Source: Brevibacterium iodinum ATCC 49514 (GTDB lineage Bacteria; Actinomycetota; Actinomycetes; Actinomycetales; Brevibacteriaceae). From it: a DNA stretch of 64,000 bases. Made by a program: the position numbers and the translations under genes. The notes beneath the pieces were generated by a model that worked only from the letters and a program-made list of their open reading frames with translations, was not told the origin of the DNA and searched no databases. The stretch spans positions 1-64,000 of the forward strand of contig NZ_FXYX01000005.1 of NCBI RefSeq assembly GCF_900169265.1. The letters are read 5' to 3'. Shown here in pieces: positions 1 through 8,375 of this stretch (position 1 is the stretch's first letter; the number at the start of each line of letters is the position of its first letter).

Positions 1-333
1 CCGTCTGGCATCGATCCGGTCGTCCTTGCCCGTGGCGTGCCGGTCGCGAGCATTCATGCTGGCAGCCTCGGCGACCGTATAGCCTGCGTCGGCGACATGG
101 TCGGCCAGGATCGCCCCGTAAGTGCCGATACCCTCGATCACCCACAGGGTGTTCAGGTCCCCGCGAGTACGGCGGCCGACCCACGTCAGGGCTCGTTTGA
201 TGCCAGCTTTCGTGGTCGGGAACGTGGCAGTGTCGACGTGCTCACCAGTGTGGGTGAGGACACTGTAGACGTGGTTCTTCGCGTGGGTGTCGACGCCCAC
301 GACAAACGCGTATAAATGCGAGATGATAGTCAT
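1..333 (-). CDS. IS110 family transposase, N-terminal part (cut by window edge)
   Basis: The reading frame starts at ATG 333 and runs off the left edge, giving 111 residues of a RuvC-like DEDD recombinase. The visible catalytic motifs are GVDTH (D15), the VIEGIGTYG block (E67) and KDDRIDAR (D105, D108), in the order and spacing of IS110 transposases. These enzymes move the element without target duplication, and in studied members they use a bridge RNA encoded in a non-coding end of the element. The missing part would hold the rest of the RuvC-like domain and the C-terminal serine domain. I cannot tell whether the copy is intact. The family call is firm. Confidence 0.9.
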   Translation of the reverse strand, partial: MTIISHLYAFVVGVDTHAKNHVYSVLTHTGEHVDTATFPTTKAGIKRALTWVGRRTRGDLNTLWVIEGIGTYGAILADHVADAGYTVAEAASMNARDRHATGKDDRIDARR

Positions 334-371
334 GACGGTTCGTGATTCTCCTGTGTCAGAGCGGATGAGGT

Positions 372-390
372 CCGACCGTCGAACGGTCGG
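372..390. repeat. Perfect 8-3-8 inverted repeat upstream of the IS110 gene
   Basis: CCGACCGT (372-379) and ACGGTCGG (383-390) are exact reverse complements around CGA. It would form a stable stem in RNA of either strand. It lies about 40 bp upstream of the transposase start, where a structured element RNA or a transposase operator is expected. Confidence 0.7.
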
Positions 391-546
391 CTCCGGTCCG
401 GGAGATAGTCACGTCGAAACACTACTGTGATGAGTCACGTTCGGTCAGGAACGGACAACCTTCTGATCAAGTTATCGATGTGGGCCGAGCCGGTGCCGAC
501 CGCCCACCAATCATCAGACAGATCCCGACGAGGACATCGTTCGAGT

Positions 547-643
547 CAGTAGTTCTGAGGGTCATGATGATCGATGGGACGGTCAGTTCCTACTCTGCCA
601 GCCAGTCCCAGACCAGCCACCATCAATACTCACAGTAGTTCTG
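547..643. repeat. Direct repeat CAGTAGTTCTG, two copies
   Basis: The 11-mer CAGTAGTTCTG occurs at 547-557 and again at 633-643, the second copy ending 7 bp before the stop codon of the neighbouring MFS gene. The repeat may mark the target and end of the IS element, or be a relic of an earlier insertion. Chance is possible but not likely at this distance. Confidence 0.4.
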
Positions 644-650
644 GGAGGGA

Positions 651-1847
651 TCAGGTGAGGTATTCGCTGCCGGGGCGTCCGCCTCGGCGACGTCCGTGCA
701 CCACGACGTACACGCCGATGGCGACCACGACGAGCCCGGCACAGACCAAGAACATTCCGTTTCCGCCTGTGAACGGGTAGAGGACGCCGAGGATCACAGG
801 GCCGATGCCGGAGCCTGCATCGAGGAGGAGGAAGAACGACGCGGTGGCGACCGGGACGCGGTTCATGGGCACGGACTTCACTGTGATCGCCTGCATGCAC
901 GGCATCAGCGAACCGAAACCGAGGCCGATGAGCACTCCGGCCAGAACGATCCCCGCCATCGTCGGCCACAGCGCCAGCAGAACGTTGCCGGCTATATCGG
1001 CAATGAAGACGGGCAAGATCACCGCATTGTCACCGAGAGTGTCCTGCAGCCGCCCGACGAACAGACGGGCGAACAGGGAGGCCACGGCGAAGGCTACGAA
1101 GAACAGGGACGCCGCGGAGGCGACGCCGTGTTCGGCCGCATATCCGGCGAGGAACACCAGCGCTGCCGCATACGCGGTGCCGGCCAGGAGCATGACCGAA
1201 CCGATCCGCAGTCCGTCCCGGTCGACGAGGGTGCCGAGTTTGAGATGCCATTTCGTGCGCCGCTGATAGTCGCTGATCTCCTGCACGGGCAGCCGGATGA
1301 GGCAACAGCAGATGAGGGCGAGGACGGACATGAACGCCGACGCGACGAAGAGCATGGCGAAGTCGAACTCACGGGGCAGGAGGACCCCCAGATACGGTCC
1401 GAGCGCCGTCGACAGGGTCGTCGCCGTGCCGAAGTATCCGGTGCCCTCTCCCCTGCGGGAGGCCGGAATGATGCTTTGGATGGCTGTCATGATCGCCGTG
1501 TTCCCGGCGCCGAAGGCAATACCGTGGACGATGCGCAGCGCCAGGAGCAGAGTGAGATCACCGGCGAAGATATAGGCCAGGGAGGCGAGCACGGAGACCG
1601 CCATGGTGATGATGAGCAGTTTGCGCCGCCCGATGAAGTCGAGATATTTCCCGGTGAGCACGCGAGCGACCACGGCACCGACGACGAACGACGAGGAGGC
1701 GAAGCCGGCTGCGGCCTCACCGGCGGAGAACCGTGCTACTGCATACCCTGCCATCGACGTCATGAGCAGATAGAAGACCATCGACATCGTCAGGTTGAGC
1801 GCGATTCCGACGATGAAGTCCTTCGTCCACAGCTTCGCTCGTGCCAC
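651..1847 (-). CDS. MFS transporter
   Basis: A 398-residue membrane protein with about 12 hydrophobic segments, the usual size for the major facilitator superfamily. The loop after segment 2 has a GKYLDFIGRRK stretch, a variant of the G-x3-DRxGRR signature. It is a drug/metabolite:H+ antiporter-like carrier, and its substrate cannot be read from the sequence. The start is GTG at 1847 with a weak purine-rich site upstream. The gene stands alone between the IS110 end and the divergently read DUF885 gene. Confidence 0.8.
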   Translation of the reverse strand: MARAKLWTKDFIVGIALNLTMSMVFYLLMTSMAGYAVARFSAGEAAAGFASSSFVVGAVVARVLTGKYLDFIGRRKLLIITMAVSVLASLAYIFAGDLTLLLALRIVHGIAFGAGNTAIMTAIQSIIPASRRGEGTGYFGTATTLSTALGPYLGVLLPREFDFAMLFVASAFMSVLALICCCLIRLPVQEISDYQRRTKWHLKLGTLVDRDGLRIGSVMLLAGTAYAAALVFLAGYAAEHGVASAASLFFVAFAVASLFARLFVGRLQDTLGDNAVILPVFIADIAGNVLLALWPTMAGIVLAGVLIGLGFGSLMPCMQAITVKSVPMNRVPVATASFFLLLDAGSGIGPVILGVLYPFTGGNGMFLVCAGLVVVAIGVYVVVHGRRRGGRPGSEYLT

Positions 1848-1964
1848 TGGAGATCGGTCTCACTTTCTGCTGCCTGCGGGGAACAGTGACACATTAGCGG
1901 GTTCTCAGCGATTGCGTGGTCCGGTCCACCGCGGTTGTGACTCAGCTCGCGATAGGGTGTCATC

Positions 1965-3638
1965 ATGACTGTGAAGAGAACCCCCTCCGCCGTCGATGCG
2001 GTCGCTGAAGACTACGTCGATGACATGCTCGCCCTCTCCCCCTCGCTCGCCCTCTACCTCGGACTCGAAGGTGCACAGGGCTTCGACGACTTCTCACCGG
2101 CCGGGCTCTCCGCGGTCAACGATGTCACCGTACGGACCCTGGCCCGCCTCGATGAGGCCGCGGACGGCTCCGACCTCGACGACGTCGACCTCGTGACCAT
2201 CGATGCGATGCGTGATCGCCTCGGCGTCGACCGCGACTACTTCGCCGCCGGGATCAAGCACGCCAGTCTCAACGTCATCGAATCCCCGTTGCAGCAAGTC
2301 CGCGACGCCTTCGACCTCATGCCCACGGAGACCACGGCCGATTGGGAGACGATCTCGACCACCCTGGCTGCCGTGCCCGGCTCGTTGGCCGGCTACCAGG
2401 AGTCCCTGACGATGGCGCGCGACAATGGTCGCGTCGCCGCCCGCATCCAGGTCGAGAAGGTCATCGAACAGGCCCGTGCCCTGGCCGAACCTGGCAGCAA
2501 CTTCGATCGCCTCGTCGCCGGCGCCGATGTTCCCGACGCCCTGCGCTCAGATCTCGACACCCACGCCGAGGCGGCTCGCGAGTCCGCAGCGAAACTGGCC
2601 GATTTCCTGGGCGAACAGCTCCTTCCCGCCGCCGGTGACGACGAGGCGTGCGGTCGCGAAGCATACGCACTGTATTCCCGGGACTTCCTCGGCGCCGAGG
2701 TCGACCTCGACGAGACCTACGCCTGGGGTCTCGAAGAACTCGAGCGCATCGACGCCGAGCAACGCGAAGTGGCAGAGAAGATCATGCCCGGCGCCGACCT
2801 GTTCGAGGTCATGGACGCTCTCAACAACGACCCGCAGCGGACCCTGCACGGCACCGAGGCGCTGCGGGACTGGATGCAGGGTGTGGCCGATGAGGCGATC
2901 CGCGAACTCGGCAAGTCCCATTTCGACATTCCCGAACCCGTGCGCACGATCGAATGCATGATCGCGCCTTCGGCCACCGGCGGAATCTACTACACCGGCC
3001 CGACCGACGACTTCTCCCGCCCCGGCCGCATGTGGTGGTCGGTGCCCGAAGGCGTCACGGACTTCGCCACCTGGCAGGAGAAGACCACCGTCTACCACGA
3101 GGGTGTGCCCGGCCACCATCTCCAAGTCGGTCAGGCCACCTACGTCTCCGACACCCTCAACCGCTGGCGCCGCCTCATGTGCTGGGTATCCGGCCACGGT
3201 GAGGGGTGGGCGCTGTACGCGGAGGAGCTCATGGCCGACCTTGGGTTCCTCGACGATCCCGGCGACTACCTCGGCATGCTCGATTCGCAGCGGCTGCGTG
3301 CCGCCCGTGTCGTCCTCGACATCGGCTTCCACCTCGGCCTCGAGGCACCTGAGAGCCTCGGCGGCGGGATCTGGAATCGGGTGAAGGCGTGGCAGTTCCT
3401 CACCGACAATGTGGCCATGGACCGGTCGTTTCTGGCATTCGAGCTCGACCGCTACCTCGGCTGGCCCGGGCAGGCACCGAGCTACAAGATCGGTCAGCGA
3501 CTGTGGGAGCAGTACCGTGATGAGGCGAAGGCTGCGGCGGGTGCCGATTTCGATCTCAAGGACTTCCACACCCGAGCGCTGGGTCTCGGCTCGGTCGGGC
3601 TCGATACACTGGGCCGCGCCATGAAGCGCTCACAGTGA
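1965..3638 (+). CDS. DUF885 family protein (predicted metallohydrolase)
   Basis: A 557-residue protein of the DUF885 family, which is predicted to be a zinc peptidase-like hydrolase. The signature HEGVPGHH lies at residues 378-385, followed by a conserved GEGWALYAEELM stretch about 35 residues later, as in gluzincin-like folds. No signal peptide is visible, so it should be cytoplasmic. A -10-like TAGGGT (1953-1958) ends 6 nt before the ATG and there is no Shine-Dalgarno site, which suggests a leaderless mRNA. The GntR regulator starts one base after its stop codon, so the two form an operon. The substrate is unknown. Confidence 0.85.
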   Translation: MTVKRTPSAVDAVAEDYVDDMLALSPSLALYLGLEGAQGFDDFSPAGLSAVNDVTVRTLARLDEAADGSDLDDVDLVTIDAMRDRLGVDRDYFAAGIKHASLNVIESPLQQVRDAFDLMPTETTADWETISTTLAAVPGSLAGYQESLTMARDNGRVAARIQVEKVIEQARALAEPGSNFDRLVAGADVPDALRSDLDTHAEAARESAAKLADFLGEQLLPAAGDDEACGREAYALYSRDFLGAEVDLDETYAWGLEELERIDAEQREVAEKIMPGADLFEVMDALNNDPQRTLHGTEALRDWMQGVADEAIRELGKSHFDIPEPVRTIECMIAPSATGGIYYTGPTDDFSRPGRMWWSVPEGVTDFATWQEKTTVYHEGVPGHHLQVGQATYVSDTLNRWRRLMCWVSGHGEGWALYAEELMADLGFLDDPGDYLGMLDSQRLRAARVVLDIGFHLGLEAPESLGGGIWNRVKAWQFLTDNVAMDRSFLAFELDRYLGWPGQAPSYKIGQRLWEQYRDEAKAAAGADFDLKDFHTRALGLGSVGLDTLGRAMKRSQ

Positions 3639-3639
3639 G

Positions 3640-4428
3640 ATGAAGGATGGGATGAAGTCATCTGAAAGCCCCCAGTCGGAGACCATGCGGGTCACCGAGG
3701 CGCTGCGCAATGAGATCATCGAAGGCCACCGTCGACCGGGTTCGCGGCTCGTCGAACGCAACCTCGCCACTGAGCTCGGAGTCTCAAGAGTGCCCATCCG
3801 CGAGGCGCTGAAGAAACTCGCCTCGGAAGGGCTGGTGACGAACCGTCCGAACACCTGGTCGACGGTCAGGGAGTTCTCCCCCAGCGACATCGCCGACCTC
3901 AACGAGGTGCGCACGGTCTTCGACGTCCTCTCGTTCGAGCTCGCCGCTCAGCGTCATACCCGTGAGGGCCTGGCTCGACTGGAAGCCACGATGCTCAAGG
4001 GCCGAGAGCTCGCCGATGCCGGGGACGTCGCCGGTGCCCATCGCTGTGCCGCGGAATTCCATGCCATCGTCACCGAACTCTCGGGCAATGAGCTCCTCGG
4101 CGAGATCGGTGCCCTGCTGGATTCACGGATGCGGTGGCAGCTGAGTCAGCATGATGACCTTGCAGTCGTCGCCACCGAGCATGCCGAGCTCTTCGACGCC
4201 ATCGCCCGCCGGGATCAGACGCTGGCCGGGTCCCTGGCCGGTCGCCATCTGGGAACGAGCCAGGAGCAGCACGACAAGCATTCGAAGCGGTTGGCCAAGA
4301 CCGTGCCCGAAGAAGGTCAGGGCGACCCTGCCGCCGCCGATCCCGCCGCAGAGGATGCAGAGTCCGTCGTGGTCCCGGCCGCAGAGGATGCAGACCCCAT
4401 CGCAGCGGATCCGGCCGACGTCGACTGA
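3640..4428 (+). CDS. GntR family transcriptional regulator (FCD type)
   Basis: Residues about 15-80 form a GntR winged helix (ELGVSRVPIREALKKLASEGLV), followed by an all-helical FCD effector domain up to about residue 220. ATG at 3640 and a second ATG at 3652 are both possible starts. It is co-transcribed with the DUF885 gene and faces the racemase/permease unit, its likely target: two TGGNATACCA sites lie upstream of the permease. The last 40 residues are acidic and low in complexity (AAEDA twice) and overlap the end of the opposite gene by 112 bp. Typical FCD proteins end before this tail. Confidence 0.9.
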   Translation: MKDGMKSSESPQSETMRVTEALRNEIIEGHRRPGSRLVERNLATELGVSRVPIREALKKLASEGLVTNRPNTWSTVREFSPSDIADLNEVRTVFDVLSFELAAQRHTREGLARLEATMLKGRELADAGDVAGAHRCAAEFHAIVTELSGNELLGEIGALLDSRMRWQLSQHDDLAVVATEHAELFDAIARRDQTLAGSLAGRHLGTSQEQHDKHSKRLAKTVPEEGQGDPAAADPAAEDAESVVVPAAEDADPIAADPADVD

Positions 4429-5144
4429 CCGAGCGGCCAGCCGCTGAGCTTCTTCTCACGGGCAGGCGCATAGGTGCGCACCTTCGACGTGCTCAGCCCC
4501 AGACCGACGAGAGATTCGGCCAGGCGCACGGCGGCAGCGACCCCGTCGACGACGGGCACGGCGCAGCGCTCAGTGATCGTCGCCCCGAGTTCCGCCATCC
4601 CACCGCAGCCGAGCACGATGACCTCGGCACGGTCACGGTCGACCGCCTCGGCGGCCTGATCGGTGATCGCTTCGATCGCAGCCTGCGGATTCTCCTCGAG
4701 CTCGAGCACGGCCATTCCCGATGCCCGCACGGACACGCAGTGGGAGTCGAGACCGGCCAGCAGCAGTCTGTCCTCGATGAGCGGGAGGGTCCGGTCGAGC
4801 GTGGTGACGACGGAATAGCGGCGGCCGAGGAACATCGCCAGGGCGGCCCCCGCCTCGGTGATGTCGACGACGGGCACGTCCAACAGCTCCTGCAGGCCCT
4901 CGCGGCCGTGCTCTCCGTACCCGGCCTGGATCACGGCGTCGAATTCGCCGGGATATTTCAGGACAGCGTCCATGACGCCGAGCGCCGCGAGATGGCTTTC
5001 GACGTTGCCTTCGCAGGATTCGGCTCCGAATTCGGGGGTCAGACCGATGATCTCGGTTCCCGCCGAGGCGGCCTGCCGTGCCACGCGGACGATGCCCTCG
5101 GTCATGGACTCGGTCGTATTGACGTTGACGACGAGGATTCTCAC
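4317..5144 (-). CDS. Asp/Glu/hydantoin racemase family protein lacking one catalytic Cys
   Basis: A 275-residue protein of the Asp/Glu/hydantoin racemase superfamily. It starts MRILVVNVNT with GTG at 5144; GGAG lies 8 nt upstream. Known hydantoin racemases use two cysteines near positions 76 and 181. Here the second is present (GCGGMAE, C180) but the first is replaced by glycine (QAGYGEHG, G75). Two-base racemization is therefore doubtful, and a one-Cys chemistry like that of arylmalonate decarboxylase is possible. It follows the NCS1 permease by 13 bp, so the two form an operon for a hydantoin- or allantoin-like compound. The last 35 residues are a Ser/Ala-rich tail overlapping the GntR gene. 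Confidence 0.8.
   Translation of the reverse strand: MRILVVNVNTTESMTEGIVRVARQAASAGTEIIGLTPEFGAESCEGNVESHLAALGVMDAVLKYPGEFDAVIQAGYGEHGREGLQELLDVPVVDITEAGAALAMFLGRRYSVVTTLDRTLPLIEDRLLLAGLDSHCVSVRASGMAVLELEENPQAAIEAITDQAAEAVDRDRAEVIVLGCGGMAELGATITERCAVPVVDGVAAAVRLAESLVGLGLSTSKVRTYAPAREKKLSGWPLGQSTSAGSAAMGSASSAAGTTTDSASSAAGSAAAGSP
4345..4410. repeat. 33-bp tandem duplication in the GntR/racemase overlap
   Basis: GCCGCAGAGGATGCAGA occurs at 4345-4361 and 4378-4394, a period of exactly 33 bp (11 codons). It keeps both overlapping reading frames open and produces the repeated AAEDA in one protein and an SSAAG-type repeat in the other. Confidence 0.75.
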
Positions 5145-5157
5145 GATTCGGCTCCGA

Positions 5158-6479
5158 TCAGTGATGGGTCGGGACGGCGATCTCCTCACCGTCGACCTCA
5201 CGGAAGGTGAAGTCGCGGCGGGCGATGACGAAGTAGATGAGCGCGGCGATCGCAGCCCCGGAGAACCAGGAGAACTCGGAGATGCCGGAGAACGCGGGGA
5301 CGAGTGCAAAGACCAGTGAGATCGCTGAGGCGGGGATGAAGGCTCCGATAGCTCGCCAGTTGAACCCGCGGTGGTAGAAGTACTCACCGTCGCCGGCTTC
5401 GGTGTAGAGCTGGGGCACATTCACCTTCGTTCTGCGCACCACCCAGTAGTCGACCATGACCACGCCGAACAGGGGTGCGAGCAGGGCGCCGAGTCCACCG
5501 AGGAAGTAGACGATGACCACCGGTGAGTCATACAGGTTCCAGGGCAGGATGACGAAGCCGATGACGGCGGAGATGATGCCGGCGCTGCGGAAGTTCATGA
5601 CGACGAGTCCGAAGACGAGCATGTTCACCGGGATGCCCCAGAAGTTGCCGACGACGATCGAGCCGCGCTTCTTCGCGGCCCTCGTGAAGTCGGAGAAGTT
5701 GAGCACGAAGGTGCCGTAGATGGACACCCACAACGCGCCTCCGCCGAAGATGTGCGCCCACATCTCCCAGCCGCTGAGCGCGTCGTCGGGCGACCATGCG
5801 ATGGAGAAGTCGACACGGATGAGCATCCAGACTGCCAGGGCGAGGAAGGTCACGAGGATGATCGGTCCGGCGATGGCTTCGTAGCGGCGGATCATCTCCA
5901 TACCGTAGCTGACGATGATGACTTGGATGACCCACAGCAGGGTGAAGGGGAACCAGCCGAGCCCGGAGAGTCCGAGGAATTCGGCATCGGCCCATGATTG
6001 CAGTCCGGGGAACATCGTCAGCAGCATGACGTTGAGGACGCTCGAGGCCAGGTAGGTCTGGATGCCGAACCAGGCGATGGCGACGATGCCCCGCACCGAG
6101 GCGGCCACTGGGCCCCGTGGATGCCGAAGGAGATCCGGCTCATCACCGGATAGGGCACGCCTGTCTTGTAGCCCATGAAACCGGAGAGGGTGATCAGGAA
6201 GAACGGCAGGGCCGCACCGACGAGGAGGGCGAGGAGGATCTGCCAGGCGCCGAGGCCGAGTGCGAAGAGTCCGAGAGCGAAGCCGTAGTTGCCCAGAGAG
6301 TGCACATCGTTGGCCCACAGGGTGAAGACGCTGTAGGCCGTCCAACTGCGCCCCTCCTTGCGGGACGGGGCGAGATCGGCGTTGTAGAAGCGCGGACTGA
6401 TGCGATGAGCCGCCAACTGTTCGGGGCTGGGCCCTAGGCGTGTGGGCGCTGGCGCCTCCGCCGATTCGGTCTTCCTCAT
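5158..6479 (-). pseudogene. NCS1 family permease (hydantoin/allantoin type), frameshifted and internally deleted
   Basis: The N-terminal half starts at ATG 6479, 8 nt after an AAGGAG site, and runs in one frame to GIHGA. The C-terminal half continues in another frame with VAASVRGIVAIAWFG. One missing base near 6108 restores the family motif GA-x-VAASVRG. A second defect follows: after NMLVFGLVV the sequence jumps to MNFRSAGIISAVIG, skipping about 55-60 residues (roughly one transmembrane hairpin) that NCS1 carriers have there. Even corrected, the product would be about 440 residues, against about 490 for Mhp1-like proteins. It is the first gene of the unit with the racemase-like gene. The family identity is clear, and the gene is very probably inactive. 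Confidence 0.8.
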
Positions 6480-6514
6480 ACAGTCCACTCCTTGGATCCG
6501 GTCGACGCCCCAAA

Positions 6515-6524
6515 TGGGATACCA
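6515..6524. promoter_or_regulatory. Candidate GntR operator, proximal copy
   Basis: TGGGATACCA lies 36 bp upstream of the permease start. It matches the palindromic TGGTATACCA type bound by several FCD-class GntR regulators, except for one position. A second copy lies at 6706-6715, and a GntR gene is encoded nearby at 3640-4428. Confidence 0.45.
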
Positions 6525-6705
6525 ACAAAGTCAACACAGCCCTGCGGCACCGTTCATCTGTTCGATTCAGGGCAACCCGGCTCACACCCCACTGGCAATG
6601 AATCGGGCCGGGCGATTTCACTGCACCCTTGCATATGCGGCCGCAACCGCACCCGGCCCGCTCGGGGACGCGACCGGGGAACGGTCGAACGAGCATTACG
6701 CTCGA

Positions 6706-6715
6706 TGGCATACCA
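6706..6715. promoter_or_regulatory. Candidate GntR operator, distal copy
   Basis: TGGCATACCA sits within a near-palindrome (ATGGCATACCAT). It differs in one base from the copy at 6515-6524, and the spacing of 191 bp would allow looping. Confidence 0.4.
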
Positions 6716-6811
6716 TTCATTCTCACCGTGGGCGTTCCCGCTGGTCATGTCCGCTCCGCCTCGTCATACGCGCAGTGCACTGCTCTGGACGGTCAGCGCT
6801 GGTCGCGGGCC

Positions 6812-8311
6812 TCAGTCTTCGTGCTCGACGTCCTTGGCCGTCGGGTCCCAAGCGACGATGCCGACGGCGATCGTGCCCGCCAGCGGTGCGCAGGCGACGA
6901 TCCAGAACACTCCTGTGCCCAGCGAGGCTGCAAGGATCGGGAACATGATGAGTGAGACGATCGAGAAGGCACGCAGGACCGATTGGTTGAAGCCGATGCC
7001 GATTCCGCGCAGCCGGGTCGGATACGACAGGGTCGCATAGTTCATGAGGTTCGCTCCCGGTCCCCCGGCCTGAGCGAACACGAAGGCCGCGAGCATGGCC
7101 ACCGCGACGAGGACGAGAGCCCCGTTCGGGATTCCCACGATCGCCAGTGTTCCCAGCGCCAGGGCTTGGATGATGAATCCGACCAAGGTGATCTTGCGCG
7201 TGCCGAAGCGGTTGACGATGCTCATTCCGAGCAGTCCGCCGATCGTGCCGAAGCCCAGGTTGATGACCAGCGAGGCGATGATCGTCACCAGCGGGGTCTG
7301 GTGGAAGAGCGTTGTGATGATGAGCGGTGTGCCGTACGCGACCGCGTTGTAGCCGAAGGTCGAGAACACGGACACGCAGAGTGCGACGATGGTTCGCACC
7401 CGGTAGCGCGGGGAGAAGAGTTCGGCGAAACCGCTCCAGCGACCGCCCTTGACGGGAGTCGCTGCATCGTTTGGAGTCTCCCGGTCGGCGGCAGGAGCAA
7501 GTTCGACATTGAGATTGTGGTGGGTGCGCATGACCTCGACGGCGCCCTTCAGGTCGCCCTGGTTGGCCAGCCATTCTGGAGATTCGGCGAGGTAGCGGCG
7601 GCGGACGAGGAGCACGATGAGCGCGGGAACGGCGCCGAAGCCGACGACGAGTCGCCACAGGATCGCGTGCTGGTCATAGGGCAGGGTGATGAAGATGATG
7701 AGGACGATGACATAGCCCATACCGGTCGCGAAGTACCAGGCCGGTGACCAGGCGTTGACTCGCTGGGACCGGTTGCCCTTGCCCTTGAGCTTCGAGAATT
7801 CGGCGAGGAATGCCATAGCCACCGGCAGGTCGAGGCCGACGCCGATGCCCATGACGAAGCGGAAGACGATGAGCACCCATTCGTTCGGTGCCACCGCACA
7901 GCCGATGGCGGCGATGACGAAGAAGACCATATCGGCCATGAACAGTTTGTAGCGGCCGAATCGGTCGACGAGGTATCCGCCGAAGAGTGCGCCGATGACG
8001 GCTCCGACCATGATCGAGGCGTTGACGAGGCCGGTCATGAAGCCGGAGAGCCCGAACTGCTCCTTGATCGCCGTGATGCCGAAGGCCAGTGAGGAGAAAT
8101 CGTAGGCATCCATGAAGATTCCGCCGAGGGCGAGGATGATGACGGCTTTCGTCTTGGTGCCCTGCGAACCGAATTCTGCGAGGATCGCGTGGATGTCGGC
8201 GGCCGATCTCACGAGGCGCTTCTGCTGCGGCCCCGCCTGCTCGGTTCCGGTGGATGCGGGTGGTGTCTGTGCCGCGTTCGCGGCGGGATCTGTCGAAGTC
8301 ACAGTCGTCAA
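6812..8311 (-). CDS. MFS transporter, sugar/metabolite:H+ symporter-like
   Basis: A 499-residue carrier with a hydrophilic N-terminal tail of about 50 residues, then 12 hydrophobic segments. The loop after segment 2 has GGYLVDRFGRYKLF, and a PNEWVLIVFRFVMGIGVGLDLPVA segment follows, typical of the sugar porter/metabolite symporter group. The long central loop (about residues 260-300) is normal for the family. The farthest start is TTG at 8311. GTG at 8302, placed 8 nt after CATACT, is an equally good leaderless start. It follows another MFS gene on the same strand. The substrate is unknown. Confidence 0.8.
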   Translation of the reverse strand: MTTVTSTDPAANAAQTPPASTGTEQAGPQQKRLVRSAADIHAILAEFGSQGTKTKAVIILALGGIFMDAYDFSSLAFGITAIKEQFGLSGFMTGLVNASIMVGAVIGALFGGYLVDRFGRYKLFMADMVFFVIAAIGCAVAPNEWVLIVFRFVMGIGVGLDLPVAMAFLAEFSKLKGKGNRSQRVNAWSPAWYFATGMGYVIVLIIFITLPYDQHAILWRLVVGFGAVPALIVLLVRRRYLAESPEWLANQGDLKGAVEVMRTHHNLNVELAPAADRETPNDAATPVKGGRWSGFAELFSPRYRVRTIVALCVSVFSTFGYNAVAYGTPLIITTLFHQTPLVTIIASLVINLGFGTIGGLLGMSIVNRFGTRKITLVGFIIQALALGTLAIVGIPNGALVLVAVAMLAAFVFAQAGGPGANLMNYATLSYPTRLRGIGIGFNQSVLRAFSIVSLIMFPILAASLGTGVFWIVACAPLAGTIAVGIVAWDPTAKDVEHED

Positions 8312-8375
8312 GTATGGTGGCGCTGCGGCTGAGAACTGTCACCTGACGTCACAGTTCGTCACGCACAGGATCGCG

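Larger units (their letters stand above)
334..650. other. Non-coding region upstream of the IS110 gene, with stem-loops
   Basis: No convincing gene lies in these 317 bases. The part next to the transposase start holds several short inverted repeats: an 8-3-8 repeat at 372-390, GTGA/TCAC at about 427-438, and CTCC/GGAG at 391-404. In IS110-group elements the long non-coding end upstream of the recombinase encodes the bridge RNA, so an RNA read leftward from about 570 towards 334 is possible. The outer boundary of the element is not visible to me. Confidence 0.5.
6480..6811. other. Gene-free stretch upstream of the NCS1 permease
   Basis: No coding region is supported in these 332 bases. It is the 5' region of the leftward permease/racemase unit and also the region downstream of the next MFS gene. 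The only signals I can support are the permease ribosome site at about 6488-6493 and the two TGGNATACCA sites listed separately. Confidence 0.5.
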
